A DNA stretch of 5,919 nucleotides from contig DLXL01000454.1 in the NCBI GenBank assembly GCA_003448025.1, positions 1 through 5,919 of the forward strand, read 5' to 3'. Below, piece by piece: positions 1 through 5,919 of this stretch. Position numbers and translations under genes: made by a program. The notes beneath the pieces are model-generated. The model was not told where the DNA came from. It saw only the letters and a list, made by a program, of their open reading frames with translations, and did not search any database. Source of the DNA: Saprospirales bacterium (GTDB lineage: Bacteria > Bacteroidota > Bacteroidia > Chitinophagales > Saprospiraceae). The first letter of the stretch is position 1. Every line of letters begins with the position of its first letter.

Positions 1-193
1 CAGGCATGTCATGTTCGTACACTGCACATAATTTAAGTTGTTCTACCGGATAATCAGGCAGTTGTAGTATTTCATCCCACCAGGCAAAAGAAGGATCGCT
101 CTCAATAAATGATCTGAACTCTTCCAGGGTGATAGGATTTTCTTTTCCTAAAACCGGATAGGGTGCACGGGTGGCATACAGGACGGTTGGCAT
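1..193 (-). CDS. 5' part of an unrecognised gene, cut by the left edge
   Basis: From the ATG at 193 the minus strand stays open for 64 codons to the window edge, so the 3' part is missing. The product begins MPTVLYATRAPYPVLG and continues with an acidic, Trp-containing stretch (SFAWWDEILQLPDYP) and a Cys (KLCAVYEHDMP). The composition looks like a soluble folded protein. No signal peptide or membrane segment is visible at this start. I do not recognise the family. The start is uncertain. The same frame is open back to a TGA at 248-250 and reads protein-like sequence (IASDGKTNNFVKNTL) without an ATG, and a different frame looks coding further upstream. The true gene may therefore start further right and be broken. 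It lies downstream of the phosphoesterase gene on the same strand, but the remnant region between them makes co-transcription doubtful. Confidence 0.55.
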   Translation of the reverse strand, partial: MPTVLYATRAPYPVLGKENPITLEEFRSFIESDPSFAWWDEILQLPDYPVEQLKLCAVYEHDMP

Positions 194-358
194 AAGGGTA
201 TTTTTGACAAAGTTATTTGTTTTGCCATCTGAAGCGATATAAAATCTTCATAAATGACGATGAATGATCTACCCAGACCTTTACGAATAAAGTTCCTTGG
301 AGTAAAGGAAAAAGTGCCAGATTGATTAGGAGCATTGCCCAATTATTTCAGGATCCAT
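194..358 (-). pseudogene. Possible frameshifted 5' extension of the left-edge gene
   Basis: Three minus-strand frame segments join into one plausible protein. An ATG at 358 reads MDPEIIG. The next frame reads GTFSFTPRNFIRKGLG and then RSFIVIYEDF, down to about 241. The original frame then resumes with YIASDGKTNNFVKN and runs into the ATG at 193. One extra base near 337 and one missing T in the run at 241-244 would explain both shifts, and the two changes cancel. Either the gene is decaying or the sequence has indel errors. As it stands the first frame ends at a TAA (326-328) and the middle frame does not continue into the 1-193 frame. The family is not recognised. Alternatively this is just the leader of the gene starting at 193 and the resemblance to coding sequence is chance. 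Confidence 0.3.
208..215 (-). promoter_or_regulatory. Candidate Bacteroidota -7 box TAACTTTG
   Basis: The minus strand reads TAACTTTG, an exact match to the Bacteroidota -7 consensus TAnnTTTG. It lies 14 bases upstream of the ATG at 193. No TTTG -33 element is present at the usual 17-23 base spacing; only a T-rich TTTTA lies somewhat further upstream. The implied leader would be very short. If the left gene really begins further upstream, this match lies inside coding sequence and is fortuitous. Confidence 0.18.
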
Positions 359-360
359 AG

Positions 361-562
361 GATAAGGCCGTGGCGCATCTGTTGGTCAATGTCGTTCATG
401 AAGACACCGTGGTGCGTTGGAGCACGGCATTTGCCCTGGGCGAAATCCTGAAATGTAAAACCGCACTTAATACCCAAGCTTATCCCTTCGATGGAAGTCC
501 TTAGTGTAAAAGAGGAAAAGAACAGCATTAAGAAGATGGGGTTGAAGAAAAAGAGGGTGTAG
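361..562 (+). pseudogene. 3' remnant of a HEAT-repeat (PBS-lyase-like) protein gene, frameshifted
   Basis: Frame A (361-501) reads DKAVAHLLVNVVHEDTVVRW followed directly by STAFALGEILK. This matches the HEAT/PBS-lyase-type repeat, whose second helix typically reads 'VRWxxAxALGEI'. Frame A stops at a TAG (502-504). One base further on, frame B (479-562) continues the expected C-terminus with LIPSMEVLSVKEEKNSIKKM and a basic tail GLKKKRV, ending in TAG at 560-562. A 'KEExNSIKK' end is familiar from bacterial HEAT proteins. Removing one base near 478 would fuse the two frames. Immediately upstream, 358-360 is an in-frame TAG and no further HEAT repeats are readable, so only the last repeat survives. 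Such proteins are alpha-solenoid scaffolds and the original partner is unknown. It converges on the phosphoesterase gene with 7 bp between the stops. Confidence 0.6.
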
Positions 563-569
563 GCCGCCG

Positions 570-2210
570 TTAATGAATCAGCACAAATTTGCGGGTGTCG
601 CCATTAATTCTGACTGTGTATACACCTGCCAATAAACCCGACAAGTCCACCATGGCAATGGTTTCTCCAGCCGGCAACACGGCAGTTCTAAGCAGTCGGC
701 CGTGCAAATCCAGGACTTCAATGTTTCGGTGGTGGTTTTCGGCGGTGCTTGTTTTTATCAGGATGTTTCCGGTGCTTGGATTTGGGGCTATCGTAAAAAA
801 AGGGCTTACACGGTTCTTTGGCTCATCGGTTGAAACGGCACAGGCGCCTACTTTGTAAGAATACCGGACTGCGCGGTTTTTTTGTGCTCCAAGGGTATCT
901 TCAGGCAAGTAAGCCGCTACATAATCCACGCTTGCACAGGAGTTTTCCACGGATATGCGCAGGTGTCCGGACCCATCGAGTACCACATCGGTGTAGGCAT
1001 CGGCGTTTGCCAGCACACCAATTTGATAACTGGTATCACTGGGCATGGGCACTTCCTGATACACAACACCGTCCATTTTTTCCAGGGCAAAAAGATGGTC
1101 GTGTCCCTGGAAAAAAATTTGTACGCCATTGTCTGCCATGAGCTGATGGATGGGTTTGTCCCATCCCGGGCGCATTTGATCAAATTCCCATGCGCCATTG
1201 CCGTTGTTGCCGTATCCACCCCATTCATATCCTCGTGAAGGCACAATGCCGCCCCGACCTTGGCCCCGATTGTGGTGTGCAAAAACGAATTTCAGGGGAG
1301 AAGTGCTGTTTTCCAGCGTGTTTTTAAACCAGTCGTATTGGGTTTTGCCCAGTGTCCAATCCCAATTTTTGGGCTTTTCGTCAACATCGCAGTCGCGGTA
1401 CACATCCAATACTACGAACAGGGCGTCGCCCCAGGTAAAGGCGTAATAGTTTTCAGGGTAGCCGATACCCCAGGGTTCCTGGGTCATATTCCCGCTGTAA
1501 AAACTGTCGGGATAGGGGTTGGGGTAATAGAATTTGCGCCAGTTGGTACCGTATACCGCTATATTATTCGGAGGCGTTTGGTCGAGCCAGTAACCAGACT
1601 CACCCTCATGGTTACCGAGACAAAAGAAAAACGGCATCGAGTGGCAAACTGATCCGAGGTATTGGCGGTAATCCAGATGCAGCAACCGCATGTCTTCACT
1701 GGTGGTTTCCAACGGCGTGTGGTCGTCGCCGAAAGTATCTCCAAGCGAAAGCATGAAATCTGCGGAGTCCAGGGCCTGGTTCTGCAGGCAAATCTGATAC
1801 AAACTTCGGATGCCTTTTTTATCATACAAATGTTCGTCGGCCTCAATCAGGAAGGAGAATTTTTTACCCGGCGCGCGCTGGGTATGGAAGGTCCGGATCG
1901 GGCCTTGTTTGACATTGGCGGATCCCGGCGTTTTATAGACTGTGCGGTAGTAGTAGCGGGTATCCGCCTGCAGCGGCTGGAAATCGGCCACTACAGGGGT
2001 TTCCGGCAAACTGGTGACGTTGGCCGTTTGAGTGGTCAACTGCTCCGGATGAGTGCCATACTGAAAATGGGCTTCCACCACCTGGCTGAACAAAACGCTG
2101 ACAGTTACCGATTGGTCGGTGGGTCTGCCGAGGATTTCGTTGAAGGATATGTTTTGGGTAAATGCGGTAACACTGGTCAAAACCATGGCCAGCAGTAATG
2201 GATATCTCAT
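570..2210 (-). CDS. Secreted calcineurin-like metallophosphoesterase with T9SS sorting domain
   Basis: This 546-residue protein is a predicted secreted phosphohydrolase or phosphodiesterase with a two-metal centre. Residues 1-19 form a signal peptide (MRYPLLLAMVLTSVTAFTQ). Residues 20-110 resemble the fibronectin-III-like N-terminal domain of purple acid phosphatases, with the typical 'PLQADTRYYYRTVY' strand. The catalytic domain spans about 117-420 and holds the metal motifs in order: D125-x-H127, GD 157-158, GNHE 199-202, H312-H313 and GHDH 369-372. All expected ligands of the family appear present, so activity is plausible; the substrate cannot be read from sequence. Residues 471-546 are a type-A T9SS sorting domain (APNPSTGN, VLDLHGR, LLAGVY), implying export across the outer membrane and cleavage or surface anchoring. 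The ATG overlaps the stop of the upstream YHYH gene by 4 bases, which supports this start and suggests translational coupling. It is the last gene of the run. No convincing terminator follows. Confidence 0.93.
   Translation of the reverse strand: MRYPLLLAMVLTSVTAFTQNISFNEILGRPTDQSVTVSVLFSQVVEAHFQYGTHPEQLTTQTANVTSLPETPVVADFQPLQADTRYYYRTVYKTPGSANVKQGPIRTFHTQRAPGKKFSFLIEADEHLYDKKGIRSLYQICLQNQALDSADFMLSLGDTFGDDHTPLETTSEDMRLLHLDYRQYLGSVCHSMPFFFCLGNHEGESGYWLDQTPPNNIAVYGTNWRKFYYPNPYPDSFYSGNMTQEPWGIGYPENYYAFTWGDALFVVLDVYRDCDVDEKPKNWDWTLGKTQYDWFKNTLENSTSPLKFVFAHHNRGQGRGGIVPSRGYEWGGYGNNGNGAWEFDQMRPGWDKPIHQLMADNGVQIFFQGHDHLFALEKMDGVVYQEVPMPSDTSYQIGVLANADAYTDVVLDGSGHLRISVENSCASVDYVAAYLPEDTLGAQKNRAVRYSYKVGACAVSTDEPKNRVSPFFTIAPNPSTGNILIKTSTAENHHRNIEVLDLHGRLLRTAVLPAGETIAMVDLSGLLAGVYTVRINGDTRKFVLIH
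2207..2210 (-). promoter_or_regulatory. ATGA stop-start overlap, YHYH gene to phosphoesterase gene
   Basis: On the minus strand the ATG of the phosphoesterase (2208-2210) shares two bases with the TGA of the YHYH gene (2207-2209). No Shine-Dalgarno sequence precedes it, so terminating ribosomes probably re-initiate here. This would tie the output of the phosphoesterase to that of the YHYH protein. Confidence 0.85.
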
Positions 2211-3796
2211 TGAACGATGATTTTTCTGCTGATTTCACCTTGTTTCAGCATGATTTTCAAAAAATAGACTCCCCGGGCCAGGTTGCCGGTCTCCAGTGTT
2301 TCGCCCGGGTTTTCCTGTTGAAAAACCAGACGACCATTCGCATCGAATATTTTGACCCCCATCATGGAAGCATCATTCAAGCTGATGATTTTCAAGGATG
2401 TACTGCCGGAGACAGGATTGGGAGATACCAACACGTTGTTGTTCAACACAGCCAAATCCTCTACGGCTGTTGGTACCTCACAAGGCAAAAAGCCGTTGTA
2501 GGTCTCCGTGGTGGTACCGGTTGGGGAAATAAACTGGTAGGTATAGACACCTCCCGGTGTCCAGGAATAATCCACCTGATAGGTTTGTCCGTTCCGGGTA
2601 TAAGTGAGCGTGTATCCATTCCCGCCTGCTTTAGGCGTGCAATCCGTGATGACAGCCCCGTTGAGCGGGGTCAGAGAAGGCCTCACGGGGGTAGCTTTGG
2701 CCTGGGGGATGATTTGAAGGGTGGCGTCTTCAGTTACTTTGCCCACCATGGCTCCAATCATATAGGGGGCCTCCGGTGTGCCATGATAGTGGTAAACACC
2801 TGCCGCATCGAAATGGCCGTGGTTGTCATCCAATGGAAGCATGGGAGAACCATCCGGTTCCTGGTTTCCATAAACAGCGAATCCATCGAGCGCAAAGGCA
2901 ATCGGAAGAATGTCTGTGGTTTGTGCATCCAGGTGAAGCGGCGCGGTGTGGTAATGGTAGTCGTCGGCACGACCGCTATGGCCACCAAATGCATCCAGCT
3001 GGCCATCCAGAAAGGCATCAACACCCGTGTTGGTATGCGGATTAAAGATGGGTACCCCATTGGCGGCAATGGCCACGGCGCCTCTCAAAAAATGCTGATC
3101 GTTCACCGGCACCGGCACGGCGGCAAGCTCCGGGTTGAGCGGAATCTGCCAGGCGTTGGAGCCGAGGTAACATTGTGGTATGGGCACTTGCTGCTGCCAT
3201 TTGATTATCCCTGTCATCATTTCGTGATCAGGAATGCCTTTTGACTCGACATAAAACCAAGTGTTGTCCCAGTGCGTTGCCACCTTTGGCTTGAAGGGCT
3301 CGAAAGCCGAATTCACGAAAAGCGGATCAGTACCCAGCATTCTTCGTTCGATTTCATTTTTGAAGCCGAATAAAACGGCGGAAAAGAGCAGCATGGCCGT
3401 CAAGGCAATTGGCCTTTTTCTTTTCCAAAGGAACCATGAGGCAAATGAAAAGAAGGCCAGTCCGACCCACAGCACCCATCCGGTTTCCTCAGAAGAGGAT
3501 GGTACGGCGGGTGTTGCCTTGGGATGGTTGAGTTGTTCAATTTGGGCAATTTTGCCTTTTATCCATTGCTGATCCTGCTCTGAAAACGACATCAGCGGGA
3601 ATTGCAACACTTTTCCACCGGCATTCTCCAGGTAGATCGTGTCGTTTTTCGACAATAAGAAGGTGGCTTCAACCGGACGCTTTTCAGTGGAAATGGTCCA
3701 GCTTTTTTGCTTTACGGGTTTGTCGTGATCCCCATGAGCAAAAGCGAATGATGGGGTGACAAGCAAGAGGACGAGGATGGAAATCAGATTTTTCAT
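2207..3796 (-). CDS. YHYH-domain protein with SHD1-like domain, membrane hairpin and T9SS sorting domain
   Basis: This is a 529-residue protein. Residues 1-20 form a signal peptide ending in FAFA, and the mature chain would begin HGDHD. Residues 37-90 resemble an SHD1 (SLA1 homology 1) domain ('VEATF..L..DTIYL', 'GKVLQFPLMSFSEQDQQWI'). Residues 107-124 and 129-145 are hydrophobic and flank KRKRP, which predicts a hairpin in the inner membrane with a cytoplasmic turn. Residues about 175-355 form the YHYH domain (PF14240 type), with YHYH at 280-283 and 335-338 and further His at 288, 326 and 328. This cluster could bind metal, but that is an inference because the family's function is not established. 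Residues about 380-440 form a Gly/Thr/Tyr-rich beta region, and 455-529 a T9SS type-A sorting domain (SPNPVSGS, IFDANGR, LARGVY). The hairpin and the T9SS tail are hard to reconcile. It starts 31 bp after the preceding gene; the ATG at 3796 is the first that gives a signal peptide. Confidence 0.9.
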   Translation of the reverse strand: MKNLISILVLLLVTPSFAFAHGDHDKPVKQKSWTISTEKRPVEATFLLSKNDTIYLENAGGKVLQFPLMSFSEQDQQWIKGKIAQIEQLNHPKATPAVPSSSEETGWVLWVGLAFFSFASWFLWKRKRPIALTAMLLFSAVLFGFKNEIERRMLGTDPLFVNSAFEPFKPKVATHWDNTWFYVESKGIPDHEMMTGIIKWQQQVPIPQCYLGSNAWQIPLNPELAAVPVPVNDQHFLRGAVAIAANGVPIFNPHTNTGVDAFLDGQLDAFGGHSGRADDYHYHTAPLHLDAQTTDILPIAFALDGFAVYGNQEPDGSPMLPLDDNHGHFDAAGVYHYHGTPEAPYMIGAMVGKVTEDATLQIIPQAKATPVRPSLTPLNGAVITDCTPKAGGNGYTLTYTRNGQTYQVDYSWTPGGVYTYQFISPTGTTTETYNGFLPCEVPTAVEDLAVLNNNVLVSPNPVSGSTSLKIISLNDASMMGVKIFDANGRLVFQQENPGETLETGNLARGVYFLKIMLKQGEISRKIIVQ

Positions 3797-3827
3797 GACA
3801 TAAAACGATAAAAGGTTCGGCGCTAGA

Positions 3828-5027
3828 TCATTTCAGTATCAATTTGCGGGTATATATCGCCGCTTCATCCAGAAAACGGATCACATAGACCCCTGCCGGA
3901 AGACCGGACAGGTAGAAGGACAGCTGTAGTTTACCGGCATCCAGGCGATCCGAGACAACGACCTGACCGTGGATATCCACCACTTCTACCGGAATATCGT
4001 GTCCTGAAGCGGTATGTATCCGGCAGCTTACGATATCGCCGGCCGGATTGGGAAATACCTCAATCAGCTCTTGCTCCACCTGCCCCCATTCGTTCACGGA
4101 CGTGGCACCAACGGTCTTTCGCGCCAACACCAGATTGTCGAGCACCAGGTTGGATGTCCAGATGAAGCGGGCATTTCCCCAGGCGGTGTTTTCAAAATTT
4201 TTAAAAGCGGCCTGATTCGTCACTTGCGCGGCAGTGTAAAGGGTAGCACTCACCCACCCTGTTTCATCAAAACTTTCTGTTGTCCAATCGGCCGGAACCG
4301 GGTAGTGTACCCCATAACAATTAGCATTGCAGGTGGGGGTTAAGGTTGCGTTTGCCGTTGAACGTGTTCCGTCCGGAAGTTCAACCACTGCGTTCAAATC
4401 CTGAATCGGCGCTATGTAAAACACCTGAGCCTGCCAGCTTTCGTCGGTTACGGTGCCATCGCTGAATTGCGCGATAAAGCCTCCGTCGCCGGGATGGAAA
4501 AGGTTGCCATTGTTGATTTCGGAACCAAGGCCCAGGTTTTCTTCCCAATCCACGAGCTTAACGGCAATGGTATAGGGCTGAGATACCCTGAATTTCACCA
4601 CAGAGGAGTTAAAAGGGGTAAACGGCACGGCATCTACGCCTACTTCCACTCCGTTGACATATAGCTCGAAATAGTTGTCGGCAAACAGGTAGCCTGTGAT
4701 CACTTCTCCAGCAGGGTCAATTTCCGTGACAGGAACATTGGCCAGATTGGCTGCTGCAAGGTTGGGTGGCGTGATGCCATTACAGCTGTTATACAGGTCG
4801 GAAAGCTTTGAGGCAGTCTGAAAATGATTGTCTGCCGGTACGATCCATGTATTCCCGTCATTCGACGTGATGGTTCCCAGAGGTGTAATGTGGTTACTGG
4901 GACAATTGGGCATCAAATCAACTACCGTGGTCGTCCCTGGGCCTTGCGTAATGGAACCGGAGGGCTGCGCCAGGAGATTTCCTGTGGTAAGGAAAACGGC
5001 GGAAAAACAAACGAGGCACCACTTCAT
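3828..5027 (-). CDS. Secreted protein with putative beta-sandwich binding region and T9SS sorting domain
   Basis: This is a 399-residue exported protein. The start at 5027 is chosen because it gives a clean signal peptide (MKWCLVCFSAVFLTTGNLLA, then Q21) and overlaps the upstream stop as ATGA; an in-frame ATG at 5078 would put 17 polar residues in front. Residues about 100-205 carry a distinctive block: FADNYFELYVNGVEVG, then TPFNSSVVKFRV, then AVKLVDWEENLGLGSE. It looks like a carbohydrate-binding or galactose-binding-like jelly roll in which a Trp/Asp/Glu-rich loop could bind ligand. Residues 252-302 (FDETGW then ARFIWTSNLVLDN) also resemble strands of such folds. Cys at 42 and 82 and at 233 and 237 may form disulfides. 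Residues 321-399 are a T9SS type-A sorting domain (FPNPAGD, VVDIHGQ, LPAGVY). No catalytic motif is visible. A binding or adhesive role next to the YHYH protein is an inference; I cannot assign a named family with certainty. Confidence 0.85.
   Translation of the reverse strand: MKWCLVCFSAVFLTTGNLLAQPSGSITQGPGTTTVVDLMPNCPSNHITPLGTITSNDGNTWIVPADNHFQTASKLSDLYNSCNGITPPNLAAANLANVPVTEIDPAGEVITGYLFADNYFELYVNGVEVGVDAVPFTPFNSSVVKFRVSQPYTIAVKLVDWEENLGLGSEINNGNLFHPGDGGFIAQFSDGTVTDESWQAQVFYIAPIQDLNAVVELPDGTRSTANATLTPTCNANCYGVHYPVPADWTTESFDETGWVSATLYTAAQVTNQAAFKNFENTAWGNARFIWTSNLVLDNLVLARKTVGATSVNEWGQVEQELIEVFPNPAGDIVSCRIHTASGHDIPVEVVDIHGQVVVSDRLDAGKLQLSFYLSGLPAGVYVIRFLDEAAIYTRKLILK
5024..5027 (-). promoter_or_regulatory. 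ATGA stop-start overlap, DUF1566 gene to beta-sandwich gene
   Basis: The minus-strand ATG (5025-5027) and the TGA of the preceding gene (5024-5026) overlap as ATGA. The preceding bases are A/T-rich without a GGAG-type site. This fixes the downstream start and implies translational coupling. Confidence 0.85.
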
Positions 5028-5919
5028 AATTTGACAAGTTTGAGGGTACTGGAAGATATGCCTTGTATGGATAAGCAATAGACCCCGGGCGCCAACAGGG
5101 AAAAATCTGTTTGATCCGGATTTTTCCCTGTATAAATGACTTTCCCGTGGACATTGGTCAGGATAAAGACAGCATTTGCCGGCGCGTTTTTCACGAAAAA
5201 ATGCGCGGAAAACGGATTCGGACTGGCTTCCAAAGCGGGTTGATCAGAGAGCAGATCCTTCGTTTCGACGCTTTCGTTGTTGCCACCTCTTACCAGGAGC
5301 AGGCTGTTTTGCGCTGTTTTTAGTTCATGCGAAATCACCCCGAAACGGGAATCCATGAACCAGGCTTGTGTGGGTTGATTGGGCAGGGATGTTGATGCCC
5401 AATACTGCCTGGAGCCGATATTGCCAAAAAAATCCGGAGAGATAGAAGGTTGACTGCGGGTTTCATCGTTGATGGATTGCAGTTCCTTGATATTGGGCAA
5501 TCGCCAGTCGGTTTTCCCTTGCAGGGAGAAAGACTGGGCGAAAAGAAGGGCATTCTCCCAGGTCATCGAGTCGGTGGAGCCATAACGCTGCCATTCCAAA
5601 CCGGTCAGATTGTCCTGCACCATGCTGTCCAACAGGGTAAACTGACTTGGGATGCTGGTTGGCGCCACCATATTGCGCACCGCCCGGACATGGAATTTTT
5701 TGCTGCCTCCGGCACTCAGGGTTTCTGTTTTGGGGTGGTTGCCGATGCCTCCGCCGGCATTGGTAACCCAGATTTTAGAGGGATTACCCGCTTGTTTTTC
5801 ACTTGTCCACCAGTATTCGGCGCCGGTGTTGGTAAAGGCCTCCGGCAGTGCCGGATTCTTCCGCCCGAGGTCCTGAATGGTGAACAGCTCCTGTGAGGTG
5901 GGCATGCGCCAGTCGGAAA
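5024..5919 (-). CDS. Tandem DUF1566 (Lcl C-terminal-like) secreted protein with T9SS sorting domain, 5' end missing
   Basis: The frame is open to the right edge, giving 297 visible residues. The ATG at 5905 is internal. The codons just upstream complete SDWRMPTSQEL, the hallmark 'DWRLPT.xEL' motif of DUF1566, so the start lies beyond the window. Counting from the Met at 5905, the first DUF1566 copy ends near residue 77 ('GAEYWWTSEK' then 'FHVRAVRN'). A second copy spans about 91-207: LTGLEWQR, then W116, DWRLPNIKELQSI at 133-145, QYWAST and LLLVRGG. DUF1566/Lcl-like domains occur in secreted bacterial proteins, and the Legionella Lcl C-terminal domain binds glycosaminoglycans; binding here is only an inference. 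Residues 226-293 are a T9SS type-A sorting domain (SPNPFSAH, LTNVHGK, LAPGVY). No signal peptide can be seen because the 5' end is missing. Confidence 0.88.
   Translation of the reverse strand, partial: SDWRMPTSQELFTIQDLGRKNPALPEAFTNTGAEYWWTSEKQAGNPSKIWVTNAGGGIGNHPKTETLSAGGSKKFHVRAVRNMVAPTSIPSQFTLLDSMVQDNLTGLEWQRYGSTDSMTWENALLFAQSFSLQGKTDWRLPNIKELQSINDETRSQPSISPDFFGNIGSRQYWASTSLPNQPTQAWFMDSRFGVISHELKTAQNSLLLVRGGNNESVETKDLLSDQPALEASPNPFSAHFFVKNAPANAVFILTNVHGKVIYTGKNPDQTDFSLLAPGVYCLSIQGISSSTLKLVKL

Noticed and set aside
343..528. 61-codon open frame on the minus strand
   Set aside because: It is the antisense of the HEAT remnant, whose plus-strand translation matches a known repeat pattern. 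The minus product has no such signal.
540..572. Transcription terminator between the convergent genes
   Set aside because: There is a T/A-rich run (CTCTTTTTCTT on the minus strand) and a GGCGGCC stretch, but no stem long enough to call a hairpin.
2198..3244. 348-codon open frame on the plus strand
   Set aside because: It lies wholly opposite the YHYH gene and just into the phosphoesterase start. Its product is rich in His, Gly and Arg without recognisable domains, while the minus strand carries clear motifs, so it is an antisense shadow.
3797..3827. Internal promoter in the 31 bp gap before the YHYH gene
   Set aside because: No TAnnTTTG box is present and the gap is too short to hold both promoter elements. 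Read-through from upstream is more likely.
5028..5078. Upstream start for the beta-sandwich gene (ATG at 5078)
   Set aside because: It would place 17 polar residues before the signal peptide and overlap the DUF1566 gene by about 55 bases. The ATG at 5027 gives a normal signal peptide and an ATGA junction.
5450..5896. 148-codon open frame on the plus strand
   Set aside because: It is opposite the DUF1566 repeats, which have strong family motifs. No domain or signal is seen in its product.
5903..5905. ATG at 5905 as the start of the DUF1566 gene
   Set aside because: It falls inside the DWRMPT motif. The frame continues to the window edge and there is no signal peptide after it.

Overview
The window reads as chromosomal DNA from a member of the Bacteroidota. 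All four large genes end in a type IX secretion (T9SS) type-A C-terminal sorting domain: a 'PNP' entry, an 'hhDhHG+hh' strand, a '(L)xxGVY' turn and a short basic/hydrophobic tail. Start codons lack Shine-Dalgarno sequences, which is also usual for the phylum. A marine or wastewater Saprospiria-type relative is possible, but that is an inference and the sequence does not settle it below phylum.

Right and centre (570-5919, minus strand): a tight four-gene run read right to left. (1) The 3' part of a DUF1566 (Lcl C-terminal-like) protein with two domain copies enters from the right edge. (2) A secreted protein with a putative beta-sandwich ligand-binding region starts inside the stop of gene 1 (ATGA overlap). 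(3) After 31 bp comes a YHYH-domain protein with an SHD1-like N-terminal domain and a transmembrane hairpin. (4) A secreted calcineurin-like metallophosphoesterase starts inside the stop of gene 3 (second ATGA overlap). The spacing argues for one mRNA and translational coupling. Its promoter must lie beyond the right edge, since there is no room for a normal promoter inside the run.

Left end (1-562): this part is disturbed. The 5' end of an unrecognised minus-strand gene leaves through the left edge, and similar-looking coding sequence continues upstream of its ATG in another frame. On the plus strand, 361-562 encodes the last HEAT repeat and the C-terminal tail of a HEAT-repeat (PBS-lyase-like) protein. 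It is cut off at its 5' side and split by a frameshift, and it ends 7 bp from the convergent phosphoesterase gene.

Working picture: the operon would deliver a set of cell-surface or secreted proteins, comprising a possible surface or ligand-binding domain (DUF1566), a beta-sandwich binder, a His-rich YHYH protein and a metal-dependent phosphoesterase. A shared role in capturing or processing a phosphorylated or metal-bound substrate is possible but unproven. The strongest puzzle is the YHYH protein, which combines an apparent inner-membrane hairpin with an outer-membrane T9SS sorting signal.
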